A stretch of DNA of 40,320 nucleotides from an uncultured Bacilli bacterium. Lineage in GTDB: Bacteria; Bacillota_I; Bacilli_A; RF39; UBA660. The translations under genes and the position numbers were made by a program. Positions 16,399 through 24,229 of the stretch are shown here, piece after piece (position 1 is the first letter of the stretch; each line of letters starts with the position of its first letter). Location of the stretch: the NCBI GenBank assembly GCA_947589435.1, contig CANQBI010000015.1, positions 1 through 40,320 on the forward strand, given 5' to 3'. The notes beneath the pieces are model-generated. The model had not been told where the DNA came from. It worked only from the letters and a program-made list of their open reading frames with translations, and did no database searches.

Positions 16399-17617
16399 AA
16401 TTTTGCGGTAAACTTTCAATGTTTATATTAGAATCATACATTCTTAAGACTTCACTAAATTCATTATAGACATCTTCATAGTTACTTAAATATTTACTTT
16501 CCATTTTACTAAACGGAATAACTAAATAATCATTTTTTCCTTTATCTTTATTATAATAACGATATGTATAGTTTAAATCGGCCCCGATATTATCGATTTT
16601 AATCGTCGTCGTGTCGTGTTCCGTATCAACGGTTTTCGTTATATCTAATGTCGCAAACATACCCACAACACCAACTTTTCTAACTAAAGCTTGTTCAGCT
16701 CCCATTTGGTTCGAAATAAAATTACCAAAAGAGTAGAAGACTACCGTATCATCAATCCATTCCCACGGTTCAATACAATGGGAGTGGGTTCCTAAAATAA
16801 TATCGACACCATTATCCGCTAGAAACTTAGCTTGGGCTCTTTGTTTTTCCGTAGCACTTTGTTTATATTCATCACCCCAGTGCATGGAAACAATTAAAAC
16901 ATCTACTTTATCTCGAACGGCTGCAATATCTTCTAAGGCTTGTTCTTCCGAAAAAAGATTAACTAAATATGGTTCATTTGCTAAAGCACTTCCTCCTAAA
17001 CCATTCGTGCCATATGTATAAGAAAGCATGGTATAAGTAATGCCATTAGCATTCATTATTTTATAATTATTCCGCATTTCATTACTGGAGGCCATCCCTG
17101 TTGCTAAAATGTCATCTTTACTATTCCACCAATCCGCACTCACCTTGGCTCCGCTTGCCCCTTTATCCATGGAGTGGTTAGAAGATAAACTAACTAAGTT
17201 AAATCCCGCATCAATCATATTTTGCCCAAAAGCACTTGGTGTATTAAAAACCGGATAACTTGTATAACTTTGGGTATCATCAAAAACTGTTTCTTGATTA
17301 TAATATTTAATATCATAGTCTTTTAGTTTTTCTTTGGTTAGAGTAAGCATATTACTAAAATCATAAGTTTTTGTACTACTATTATAAGCGGCATTATATA
17401 AAGGAGAGTGGATAAGGCCATCGCCGGTGGCAATTAACTTAGCCGTATATGTTTTAATGGGATCTTCTCTTTCTAAAATGTTTTTAATCGGATTTTTACT
17501 ATTACCATCATTATCACTAAACATCAAATTAAAAGCAAAAAATCCTAAAAGAACAAAAGAAATAATAAAAGTAACTAAAATAATTTTTTTCTTAACTCTT
17601 TTTTTAAGCCTCGCCAT
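16397..17617 (-). CDS. CapA-family metallophosphatase-like protein
   Basis: CapA/PgsA-type proteins take part in poly-gamma-glutamate or other surface polymer assembly. This one (406 aa) has a basic N-terminus, one membrane helix (about 11-32) and an external CapA domain: IATGDGLIHSPLY (about 61-73), YNQETVF, SLSSNHSMDKG, MHWGDEYKQ and GTHSHCIEPWEW, which supply the His/Asp metal ligands. No pgsB/pgsC genes are nearby, so polymer synthesis is not implied. It starts at the stop codon of the HIT gene (TAATG overlap), so the two are co-translated. Confidence 0.88.
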   Translation of the reverse strand: MARLKKRVKKKIILVTFIISFVLLGFFAFNLMFSDNDGNSKNPIKNILEREDPIKTYTAKLIATGDGLIHSPLYNAAYNSSTKTYDFSNMLTLTKEKLKDYDIKYYNQETVFDDTQSYTSYPVFNTPSAFGQNMIDAGFNLVSLSSNHSMDKGASGAKVSADWWNSKDDILATGMASSNEMRNNYKIMNANGITYTMLSYTYGTNGLGGSALANEPYLVNLFSEEQALEDIAAVRDKVDVLIVSMHWGDEYKQSATEKQRAQAKFLADNGVDIILGTHSHCIEPWEWIDDTVVFYSFGNFISNQMGAEQALVRKVGVVGMFATLDITKTVDTEHDTTTIKIDNIGADLNYTYRYYNKDKGKNDYLVIPFSKMESKYLSNYEDVYNEFSEVLRMYDSNINIESLPQN

Positions 17618-17976
17618 TATTTTACAACCTCATAAACTTCTTTCACATCTTTTTCCGCTCTCATTCCATGATTAGGCATTAAATGCATGTGATAATGTTT
17701 AATTTTTTGACTATTACCATAATTTACACAAACACTTAATTCTTTAGCATTTAATCTATCCATTAAATGATTAATATATTTTTTAGCTATCTCATTTATA
17801 TGAATAACTAAATCATCAGGGATATCCATTAAAGTATCATAATGTTTTTTGGGAATAATTAAAGTATGGCCATCAACATTAGGATAAGCATCCATAATAA
17901 CTAAAACTAAATCATCCTCATATAATTTATAACTTGGTACTTCACCATTTACAATTTTACAAAATAAACATTCCAT
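17617..17976 (-). CDS. HIT-family nucleotide hydrolase/transferase
   Basis: A 119-residue histidine-triad protein with the catalytic HYHMHLMP motif (His94, His96, His98), the N-terminal zinc-type pair ECLFC and the IIPKKHYDTL segment. HIT proteins hydrolyse nucleotide phosphoramidates or dinucleoside polyphosphates. The frame opens at 17994, but AGGTGATA before the ATG at 17976 gives the usual MECLFCKI start. An extended -10 lies just upstream. Confidence 0.93.
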   Translation of the reverse strand: MECLFCKIVNGEVPSYKLYEDDLVLVIMDAYPNVDGHTLIIPKKHYDTLMDIPDDLVIHINEIAKKYINHLMDRLNAKELSVCVNYGNSQKIKHYHMHLMPNHGMRAEKDVKEVYEVVK

Positions 17977-17992
17977 ATTATCACCTGAATCC

Positions 17993-18001
17993 ATTATATC
18001 A
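17993..18001 (-). promoter_or_regulatory. extended -10 of the HIT-capA unit
   Basis: TGATATAAT on the minus strand, with no clear -35. It lies about 17 bases before the HIT start codon. Confidence 0.4.
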
Positions 18002-18060
18002 TAGAAATATTACTAAATGCTTAAGAAAATATTAATTCGTCTTTTTTTGACAAAATAAGT

Positions 18061-18089
18061 TTGCATAAAAGATTATCTTGAATTATAAT
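18061..18089 (+). promoter_or_regulatory. promoter of the 93-residue gene
   Basis: TTGCAT (18061-18066), 17 bp, TATAAT (18084-18089), with GTAGGGTGG before the ATG. Confidence 0.7.
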
Positions 18090-18108
18090 TTTAAGTAGGG
18101 TGGTTTAA

Positions 18109-18390
18109 ATGGAATATAAAGAAGATTTTAAACAAAAAGTTTTAGAAATTTATAATAATGATGAAAAGATAAAAGAAATGCTAGATAACGGAATAGATTA
18201 TGTGGGAACTATTTTTTATAATGATGCCAATGAAAAGTTTACTTGTGATGATGTTATCACGGCCTATCAAAATAAAGATTTTAAATCTTTGTATTTAGAA
18301 GCCAAGAAAAGATTAGAAAAACTAAAATTATTTTATGAATGGCAACAATTATATAAAGTAAAACAAGAAGAATATTTTAAGAATCTTTAA
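18109..18390 (+). CDS. small hypothetical protein
   Basis: A 93-residue, charged, probably helical cytoplasmic protein beginning MEYKEDFKQK. It has no recognised domain, no cysteine pair for metal binding and no membrane helix. It is a single gene with its own promoter; its last four bases overlap the end of the converging AlkD-like gene. Confidence 0.7.
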   Translation: MEYKEDFKQKVLEIYNNDEKIKEMLDNGIDYVGTIFYNDANEKFTCDDVITAYQNKDFKSLYLEAKKRLEKLKLFYEWQQLYKVKQEEYFKNL

Positions 18391-19076
18391 TGAATTTTAG
18401 CCTCTTTTAAAATATTCTTTTTCTTTTTATCTAATTTTAAACTTTCAATTCCTTTTTGTAAGGCTTTATTGAAAGTCCAAATATCAATTTTATCTTGATT
18501 ATTTTTTAAAAAGTTAAGGGTATAATCAAAATCTTTAATAAGACATAAAGATATGCACCAGGCGGTAGCCATTTTAACATAATAGTAATCACTTTTAATC
18601 GTGATTATTTTATTTAATACATCATTCCTATAATCATCATCTAAATAATAATTTAAAAACATAACAATCGCAAATCTTAAATAATATTCTTGAGTATAAT
18701 TATTTATTATCTCATTTAAGTATTCATAGAATTCTTTTTTATTCTCTTTAACAAATTTTAGGCTCCCGCAAAAAACATCACAAGTAGCCCAGTTATCTAT
18801 TTTAGGTAAATAATTATTAATTAAATTTATTCTTTCATTATAATCTATTTTAATACTTGAAATAATTAACCCTTCCATAATAACTTCTTCAAAACTATTA
18901 TTACTTAAGTTATTTAAAATATCTTGATAATCATAATTTTTAAGTAAATCTTTTACTATCTTTCTTAAAAGAGGTATTTTTATTCCTAAGATAGGATACT
19001 TAGTACTCACTATTTTTTCTTGAAATAATTTATAATTATTATCAATGTATTTATTAAGAATATCTTTAATTGGCAT
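18387..19076 (-). CDS. AlkD-like DNA alkylation repair protein
   Basis: AlkD-type HEAT-like-repeat glycosylases remove bulky or charged alkylated bases. Family hallmarks in this 229-residue protein are GIKIPLLRKIVKDL (about 31-44), KIDNWATCDVFCG (about 91-103), YYVKMATAWCISLC (about 165-178) and WTFNKALQKGIES (about 200-212). The Trp and Asp of NWATCD correspond to the AlkD substrate cleft. Start preceded by AAAGGTGAT. Confidence 0.88.
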   Translation of the reverse strand: MPIKDILNKYIDNNYKLFQEKIVSTKYPILGIKIPLLRKIVKDLLKNYDYQDILNNLSNNSFEEVIMEGLIISSIKIDYNERINLINNYLPKIDNWATCDVFCGSLKFVKENKKEFYEYLNEIINNYTQEYYLRFAIVMFLNYYLDDDYRNDVLNKIITIKSDYYYVKMATAWCISLCLIKDFDYTLNFLKNNQDKIDIWTFNKALQKGIESLKLDKKKKNILKEAKIH

Positions 19077-19206
19077 AATATCACCTTTTCTAATATTATA
19101 AGGGAAAAATCTAAGTTAATAAAGGTAATTTATATTAATTGGTATAAGATGTAAATTAAATGTTTTCTATTTGACATCTAGTAGATATTAAATTTACGTT
19201 TTTGGA

Positions 19207-19235
19207 TTGAAATCTTAAAAATAATAATATATAAT
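19207..19235 (+). promoter_or_regulatory. promoter of the large surface protein
   Basis: TTGAAA (19207-19212), 17 bp, TATAAT (19230-19235). The leader is very short, with AAGGGGAT as ribosome site. Confidence 0.7.
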
Positions 19236-19258
19236 TAGTGCACAAAAAGGGGATGATT

Positions 19259-22200
19259 ATGATGAGAAAAATACCTAATTGGGTTAAAAATACATTATAT
19301 AGTTTAGTATTTATTTTAATTGTGTTAGGCCTGATTTTATCCGCGGACAATTATTATAAAGTAGTAGAAGGTACACCTTTTAATAAGAGTCTAGCTGTAA
19401 ATAATACATCCTTACCATATGACACGAATAAATATATTTATTTATCGGATATAGATTATGTAAGTGATATGTCTTATGTCAAAAGTGGTTATTACTTTAA
19501 AAAAGATAAAAATAATCTTAATGGTTTAATTGAAGTAAATGTTAAAGATAAAGAAAATAATTTACATAAAGAGACCTTTATTAAAGGAATTTCGGCTTGG
19601 GCTACATCGGATATTGTTTATGATGTTGAAAATTTAGATTATGATTATTTTACGGCTTATGTAGGAGTAGATGCAAATCAAACTAGTACTTATTACAACA
19701 GTGGGGTTAATTTTACCATATATACTTCCGTTGATGGAGAGACATGGAAAAACGCTTATACATCGAAAAACAAAAAAGGTTGGGATGAAGCTGATTTTGT
19801 AGAGATACCTCTTTATGAAACAAATGAAGATGATCCGGAAATTAAAGGACCAAAAATTAAATATTTAAAATTATATGCTTATGAAAATGGTAATAGTTGG
19901 TATAGTCATTGGCATGATGATGCGGTATATGCTAATGCGAGGTTAGTTAAAGAAGGCTATAATGAAGAAAAGAAAACCTATGATATTATTAAAACTCTAG
20001 ATGAATATGATGAAGAAATTAAAAAAACATCTAATTTAAATGATTTTAGTAATTTAGAAAGTTATCAAAGTTTACTTTTACAAAGAGAATTTGTAAGTAG
20101 AGTAGGTTATGATATTTTACAAGCATTATTTAATTATAGTGAAGATTATCAAAATATAATTAAGGACTTATTTAGGGATGATGCTACTTTAGAATTATAT
20201 CTTCTTGGAGGAAATCCTGATGGTAACTATGTAGAATCTTTAAAATTATTAAGTAATTTATTTAAAAAATATAAAGAAGATTTTACTAATGATGAAAGTG
20301 GAAAGTTATATAAAAAGATGGCTATTAGTTTATCTTTAACGCACTCCGCTAATGTTGGTTTATGGGTAAGTGGAGCTCCAGAAGATCCTAATGACCCCAA
20401 TGGTTCAAATGCTATTGACCGTTATGCAATTTATAAAAAGTTATATCAAGCGGGTAAATTAAATAATAAAATATTTACTAATTTATCTGTCGAAGAAATG
20501 CGTTTTGTCATGAATAATATTATTGATGATGAAGAAATTATTTGGTTAAATGATTATACTAGAGTTAATAATAGTATGAATCCCTACACATATATAAATT
20601 ATACATTTGGTTATGACTATAGTTTAGATAAATATTATGATTTAAGTAAAAAAAGTGAATGGAATAATAAAAAACATGGTAATTTAGAATTTGCTTACCA
20701 TTTTGATGATGGTACCTATTTTAAAGATTTAGAACATTTTAACATAAGTGATTATGATATTACTTATCAAAAAGGATATCCAAAATTATGGATAGTTTTT
20801 GAAGAGGGTTCTGTTTGTGGTGGTTTATCTAAAACCGGTTCTAATATCGAAGGCGTTTATGGTATTCCCTCAAGTGTTGTATCGCAACCTGGTCATGCGG
20901 CTTATATTTACATGGATGTAAATGAAAAAGGCGAAAAGTATTGGCGTTTATATAATGATGTTTCGGGATGGGGACAATCTGGTAAAACCGAAAAATTATC
21001 GGTAAGAATGCCTAATGGTTGGGGCGATGGCGATTATGTTGGCAGTTACCCAGCTACTTATGTATTACTTGCTCAAAGCGCTTTAAATGATTTAGCTAGT
21101 TATGATAAGGCCGAAAAAATAATGATGTTAGCAAGCCTTTATAGTAATCCAGAAGATAAAATAAAAATTTATGAAGAAGCTTTAAGTATTCAAAATATAA
21201 ATTTTGATGCTTGGTTAGGTTTAGTAAATGCTTATAAAGAAAATCAGGCAACTGATTCAGAATACATTGAATTAGCTAAGAGAATTACAACCACTTTAAG
21301 AAATTATCCTTTACCAATGGATGATTTATTAAAACTTATTCAAAAGAATCTTCAAGATGATTCTGTTAAAACCGAATTAACTAATTTAACTGATCGTACC
21401 TTAAAAGATGTTAAAAACACACCAGATCCAAACTATATTCAATCTGGGGCCGCTAAACAAGTAGCAACCTATCTTTTACAAAGTCATGAAAAATTAGCTA
21501 CATTCTCATTTGATGGAAAATATGCTAAAACTATTAAATTAAATAGTGATATTATAACTGAAGGTGTTCAATGGGAATATAGTGTTGATAGTGGAGAACA
21601 TTGGTCTAGAGCTTCAGGTTTAACCCATACTTTAACTGATGCCGAAGTAAATACTATTCATCCGGAAACCGAAATCTTAATTAAAATAATTGGTAAGAAT
21701 GGTGAAAATTCTATTTATGAAATACCAATTGAGGTTTCTTATTTATCATCAAACTTATCCTATAATGATAAAGAAAATATTATTAATACTGGTAATGATG
21801 ATAATAGCCTAGGTTATAGTAAATCGGCTTTAGAGTGGAAGTTATCAACAGAAAATGATGAGGCATGGAAGAACTTAGATGCTAATTCTCCCGATTTAAG
21901 TGGTAATAAAAGTATCGATATAAGAGTGGGAAGACATGAAAACTTCTTATCTAGTGATAAATTAACTTTCGAGTTTACCGCTATTGGAGAAAATGATGCT
22001 TACTCTCGGATTGATAATAATAAAATAAAAATAGATGCTGTATCAAGTGAAGAAAAAAATCAAGAAGATAATAGAAAAGAAAATGCTTTAGATGATAGTT
22101 TAAGTACCATGTGGCATACTAGTTGGGATGGTAGTGATAAAGAAAGATTTATTGTTTTAAAACTAGATAATCCTACTTTACTATCTGCTTTAGAATATGT

Positions 22201-22894
22201 TCCAAGACAAGCAGGGGATAATGGTATGGTTATAGAGGCTGAAATATCTACTAGTATGGATGGAATAAATTATACGCCAGTTGAAACAGAAAAAAATCTA
22301 GAATGGGAACCAACTAAAAGTAGTAAATATGCTATATTTAAAAAACCAGTTGAGGCTTTATATGTTAAATTACATGGAAAACAAACTTTAGGCGATGGTC
22401 GTAGTTTTATGAGTGCGGCTTCAATTAGTTTATTTGAAGATGCTACTCCTAAGAATATTCCATCAAATCAAAACTCTAGAAACATAGAAGATGCAACATT
22501 AAATAATGAAACAAATACTACAGAGAACAATAACAATAGTACTAATACCAATACCAATGATAGTAGTACAAATACTACTAATAATGAAAGTAAACAAACT
22601 AAAAATACTACTAATAATAGTACTAATGTAAATAGTAGTAGTAATAAAAATAATAATGCTACTAATTCTGTTATTGAAGATTCAAGTAATAATGATAATC
22701 AAAATATTGATACTAATACTAATACCAATAATCCTTCTAATGAAGATACAATAACATTTAATAATTTACATAATAATGATACTTTAGAAGATAATAATAT
22801 TTGGACTTCACCAGGAATGATTGCAGTCTATGTTATAACTTCTTTAGGCATTGCTTCATTAATTGTTTATCTAGTATATAAAAGAAGATATTAA
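19259..22894 (+). CDS. large membrane-anchored surface protein with NPCBM, papain/transglutaminase-like and F5/8C regions
   Basis: About 1,211 residues, anchored at both ends: N-terminal helix (about 10-29) and C-terminal helix (about 1183-1206) before VYKRRY. Residues about 55-230 resemble an NPCBM carbohydrate-binding module (KGISAWATSDIVYDVENLDYDYFTAYVG region). The middle contains CGGLSKTG (Cys about 520) and QPGHAAYIYMD (His about 545), the Cys/His spacing of transglutaminase-like cysteine proteases, then helical TPR-like repeats. Residues about 935-1060 look like an F5/8 type C (discoidin) domain (ALDDSLSTMWHT, LDNPTLLSALEYVPR). An Asn/Ser/Thr-rich linker precedes the final helix. Probably a glycan-binding surface protein or enzyme. 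The frame opens at GTG 19238 but AAGGGG fits ATG 19259. Confidence 0.85.
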   Translation: MMRKIPNWVKNTLYSLVFILIVLGLILSADNYYKVVEGTPFNKSLAVNNTSLPYDTNKYIYLSDIDYVSDMSYVKSGYYFKKDKNNLNGLIEVNVKDKENNLHKETFIKGISAWATSDIVYDVENLDYDYFTAYVGVDANQTSTYYNSGVNFTIYTSVDGETWKNAYTSKNKKGWDEADFVEIPLYETNEDDPEIKGPKIKYLKLYAYENGNSWYSHWHDDAVYANARLVKEGYNEEKKTYDIIKTLDEYDEEIKKTSNLNDFSNLESYQSLLLQREFVSRVGYDILQALFNYSEDYQNIIKDLFRDDATLELYLLGGNPDGNYVESLKLLSNLFKKYKEDFTNDESGKLYKKMAISLSLTHSANVGLWVSGAPEDPNDPNGSNAIDRYAIYKKLYQAGKLNNKIFTNLSVEEMRFVMNNIIDDEEIIWLNDYTRVNNSMNPYTYINYTFGYDYSLDKYYDLSKKSEWNNKKHGNLEFAYHFDDGTYFKDLEHFNISDYDITYQKGYPKLWIVFEEGSVCGGLSKTGSNIEGVYGIPSSVVSQPGHAAYIYMDVNEKGEKYWRLYNDVSGWGQSGKTEKLSVRMPNGWGDGDYVGSYPATYVLLAQSALNDLASYDKAEKIMMLASLYSNPEDKIKIYEEALSIQNINFDAWLGLVNAYKENQATDSEYIELAKRITTTLRNYPLPMDDLLKLIQKNLQDDSVKTELTNLTDRTLKDVKNTPDPNYIQSGAAKQVATYLLQSHEKLATFSFDGKYAKTIKLNSDIITEGVQWEYSVDSGEHWSRASGLTHTLTDAEVNTIHPETEILIKIIGKNGENSIYEIPIEVSYLSSNLSYNDKENIINTGNDDNSLGYSKSALEWKLSTENDEAWKNLDANSPDLSGNKSIDIRVGRHENFLSSDKLTFEFTAIGENDAYSRIDNNKIKIDAVSSEEKNQEDNRKENALDDSLSTMWHTSWDGSDKERFIVLKLDNPTLLSALEYVPRQAGDNGMVIEAEISTSMDGINYTPVETEKNLEWEPTKSSKYAIFKKPVEALYVKLHGKQTLGDGRSFMSAASISLFEDATPKNIPSNQNSRNIEDATLNNETNTTENNNNSTNTNTNDSSTNTTNNESKQTKNTTNNSTNVNSSSNKNNNATNSVIEDSSNNDNQNIDTNTNTNNPSNEDTITFNNLHNNDTLEDNNIWTSPGMIAVYVITSLGIASLIVYLVYKRRY

Positions 22895-22925
22895 GATAAG
22901 AGTTTAATAATTCTTATCTTTTCTT
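22892..22925 (+). terminator. terminator of the large surface gene
   Basis: AAGATAAGA (22892-22900) and TCTTATCTT (22911-22919), a perfect 9-bp stem, then a T-rich tail. Confidence 0.8.
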
Positions 22926-22934
22926 TTTGTTATC

Positions 22935-22963
22935 TTGTAAAATCTTTCTTTTTGCGGTATCAT
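22935..22963 (+). promoter_or_regulatory. promoter of an RNA candidate
   Basis: TTGTAA (22935-22940), 17 bp, TATCAT (22958-22963). No protein start follows for more than 400 bp. Confidence 0.5.
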
Positions 22964-22969
22964 GAATAT

Positions 22970-23078
22970 GTCAAAGAAATTGACATAAAATAAAAAAGGA
23001 AACACTCGATATTCTTGCATTGAGTGATGCCATAGGGTACCACCTAAATCATTGCTGAGTTAGGTGGATTTCTTTATC
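22970..23078 (+). ncRNA. structured small RNA candidate
   Basis: Three consecutive stems can be drawn: ATGTCAA-agaaa-TTGACAT, CACTC...GAGTG, and CCACCTAA (about 23040-23047) with TTAGGTGG, followed by ATTTCTTT as a weak terminator. It is locally more G+C-rich than its surroundings. Its GGGTACCACCTA segment resembles GGGTTACCATCACCTA in the minus-strand antitoxin RNA near 13160, but no toxin frame was found opposite it. It could be an orphan antitoxin RNA or an unrelated sRNA. Confidence 0.45.
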
Positions 23079-23102
23079 ATAATGTACACTTTCAAAAAAT
23101 TA

Positions 23103-23131
23103 TTAACAAATAAATTAAAAAGTGTTATTAT
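23103..23131 (+). promoter_or_regulatory. possible promoter of a hairpin RNA
   Basis: TTAACA (23103-23108), 17 bp, TATTAT (23126-23131). Expected start near 23138, the base of the following long stem. Confidence 0.4.
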
Positions 23132-23137
23132 ATTAAT

Positions 23138-23234
23138 AGAGAAAACAATTCATATGTATTTAATTTTATAATTGTATTTAAGTTCTAGTATAAATATAAA
23201 TTTTTATTATTAAATATGAATGTTTTCTCTTTTA
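23138..23234 (+). ncRNA. long-stem RNA candidate or leader hairpin
   Basis: GAGAAAACAATTCATAT (23139-23155) pairs with ATATGAATGTTTTCTC (23214-23229) with one bulged base; a 58-nt A+T-rich loop lies between and TTTT follows. The terminal stem begins at the expected transcription start. In an A+T-rich stretch chance pairing is possible. Confidence 0.35.
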
Positions 23235-23254
23235 CATTTATAAGAAATTAGTTA

Positions 23255-23283
23255 TTGACTAAATAAAATAAATATTATATTAT
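23255..23283 (+). promoter_or_regulatory. probable promoter of surface cassette 2
   Basis: TTGACT (23255-23260), 17 bp, TATTAT (23278-23283), about 110 bp before the ATG at 23393, similar to the leader length of cassette 1. Confidence 0.55.
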
Positions 23284-23392
23284 TTAAATGTAAGGTAGAA
23301 GAATATTTTTTATTTGTATTAGGTATTCGGTATTTACAACATTAGTATAAAAATATAAATAATAATTAATAATATAAAAGAGGTAAAAGAGT

Positions 23393-24219
23393 ATGAAGAA
23401 AGAAATTAAAAGAATAGTATTATATGTAGCAATACTTACATTAGTAGTTCTAAATACCCAAATCGGGGGGGGGGTTATTGTAATACCCTAATATCTTTAG
23501 TATTCATACCAAAATATAACTTTAAAGATAAACTTATAAATTTAAAAAATAAATTAAAGAAAAAAGAACTAATATTGGGAATATTCGTATTAGTATTTTT
23601 TGCGTTGGTATTAATAAATGTTGCCATTAATAAAACACACGCTTATTATAATTATGAAATGGAACCTGTTCCAATATTTACATCTAAAGTCGGAAATTTT
23701 GCTGGTGAAGGAGAAACAGTAAAAGAAGGACCGTTAAGTGGTAAAAGTACTGATGTAAATGTAATATGGTATACTCAAATGCCAGATAATCCAAAAAAAT
23801 ATAAAGAAAATAAAGAAGTACCAGTAACAGGATTTAACTTAAATCAAGACATATCAAATTGTTATCCAAAAGATAATGAAGAAGGAACAACATATACAGA
23901 AGATTATAAAATAAGTGAAGATGGAACAGTAGATATAACAGTATCCGAAACTAAACCTAATCAAATAGTATGTAGATTATATTATGATCGAGATAAGATA
24001 TCCGATGTAATAGTATATGCTTATATTCAAGATACAAGTGGAGATAGAGAATATGAAGGCAATAAATACAAGATGTCTAGTACTATACCAACAGGAAAAG
24101 AATATCTAGGAAGTAAATGTTCCAATGAAAAAGTTGCAACCAATATAAATTACAATGATACAGATGGATTTATGATAGATACAGATGGCCCAAATACCTG
24201 TTATGCATATTTTAAATAA
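23393..24219 (+). CDS. surface protein of cassette 2 gene A, out of frame at a G10 tract
   Basis: ATG 23393, behind AGAGGT, encodes KKEIKRIVLYVAILTLVV (a membrane helix) and reaches a run of ten G (23465-23474). As written, translation stops at 23489 after 32 codons. With 8 or 11 G the frame is open to 24219, giving about 275 residues: two membrane helices, then HAYYNYEMEPVPIFTSKVGNFAG and two two-Cys modules, as in the paralog at 10914. This is the pattern of a phase-variable gene in the OFF state. Alternatives are a sequencing error in the homopolymer, or initiation at an internal codon such as TTG 23575, which would give a form resembling the paralog; that codon has no good ribosome site. 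Confidence 0.7.
23465..23474 (+). repeat. G10 homopolymer in coding sequence
   Basis: Ten consecutive G inside an A+T-rich coding region. Slipped-strand mispairing would switch the frame. Confidence 0.85.
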
Positions 24220-24229
24220 GGGAGGATAT

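Noticed and set aside
22500-22760. Asn/Ser/Thr-rich tract as a microsatellite phase-variation site
   Set aside because: Codons vary (AAT, ACT, AGT, ACC) and no long perfect unit repeat is present; it is an ordinary surface-protein linker.
23082-23171. 29-codon frame as a small toxin for the RNA at 22970
   Set aside because: No ribosome site and a codon pattern expected of random A+T-rich DNA; it also overlaps the long stem.
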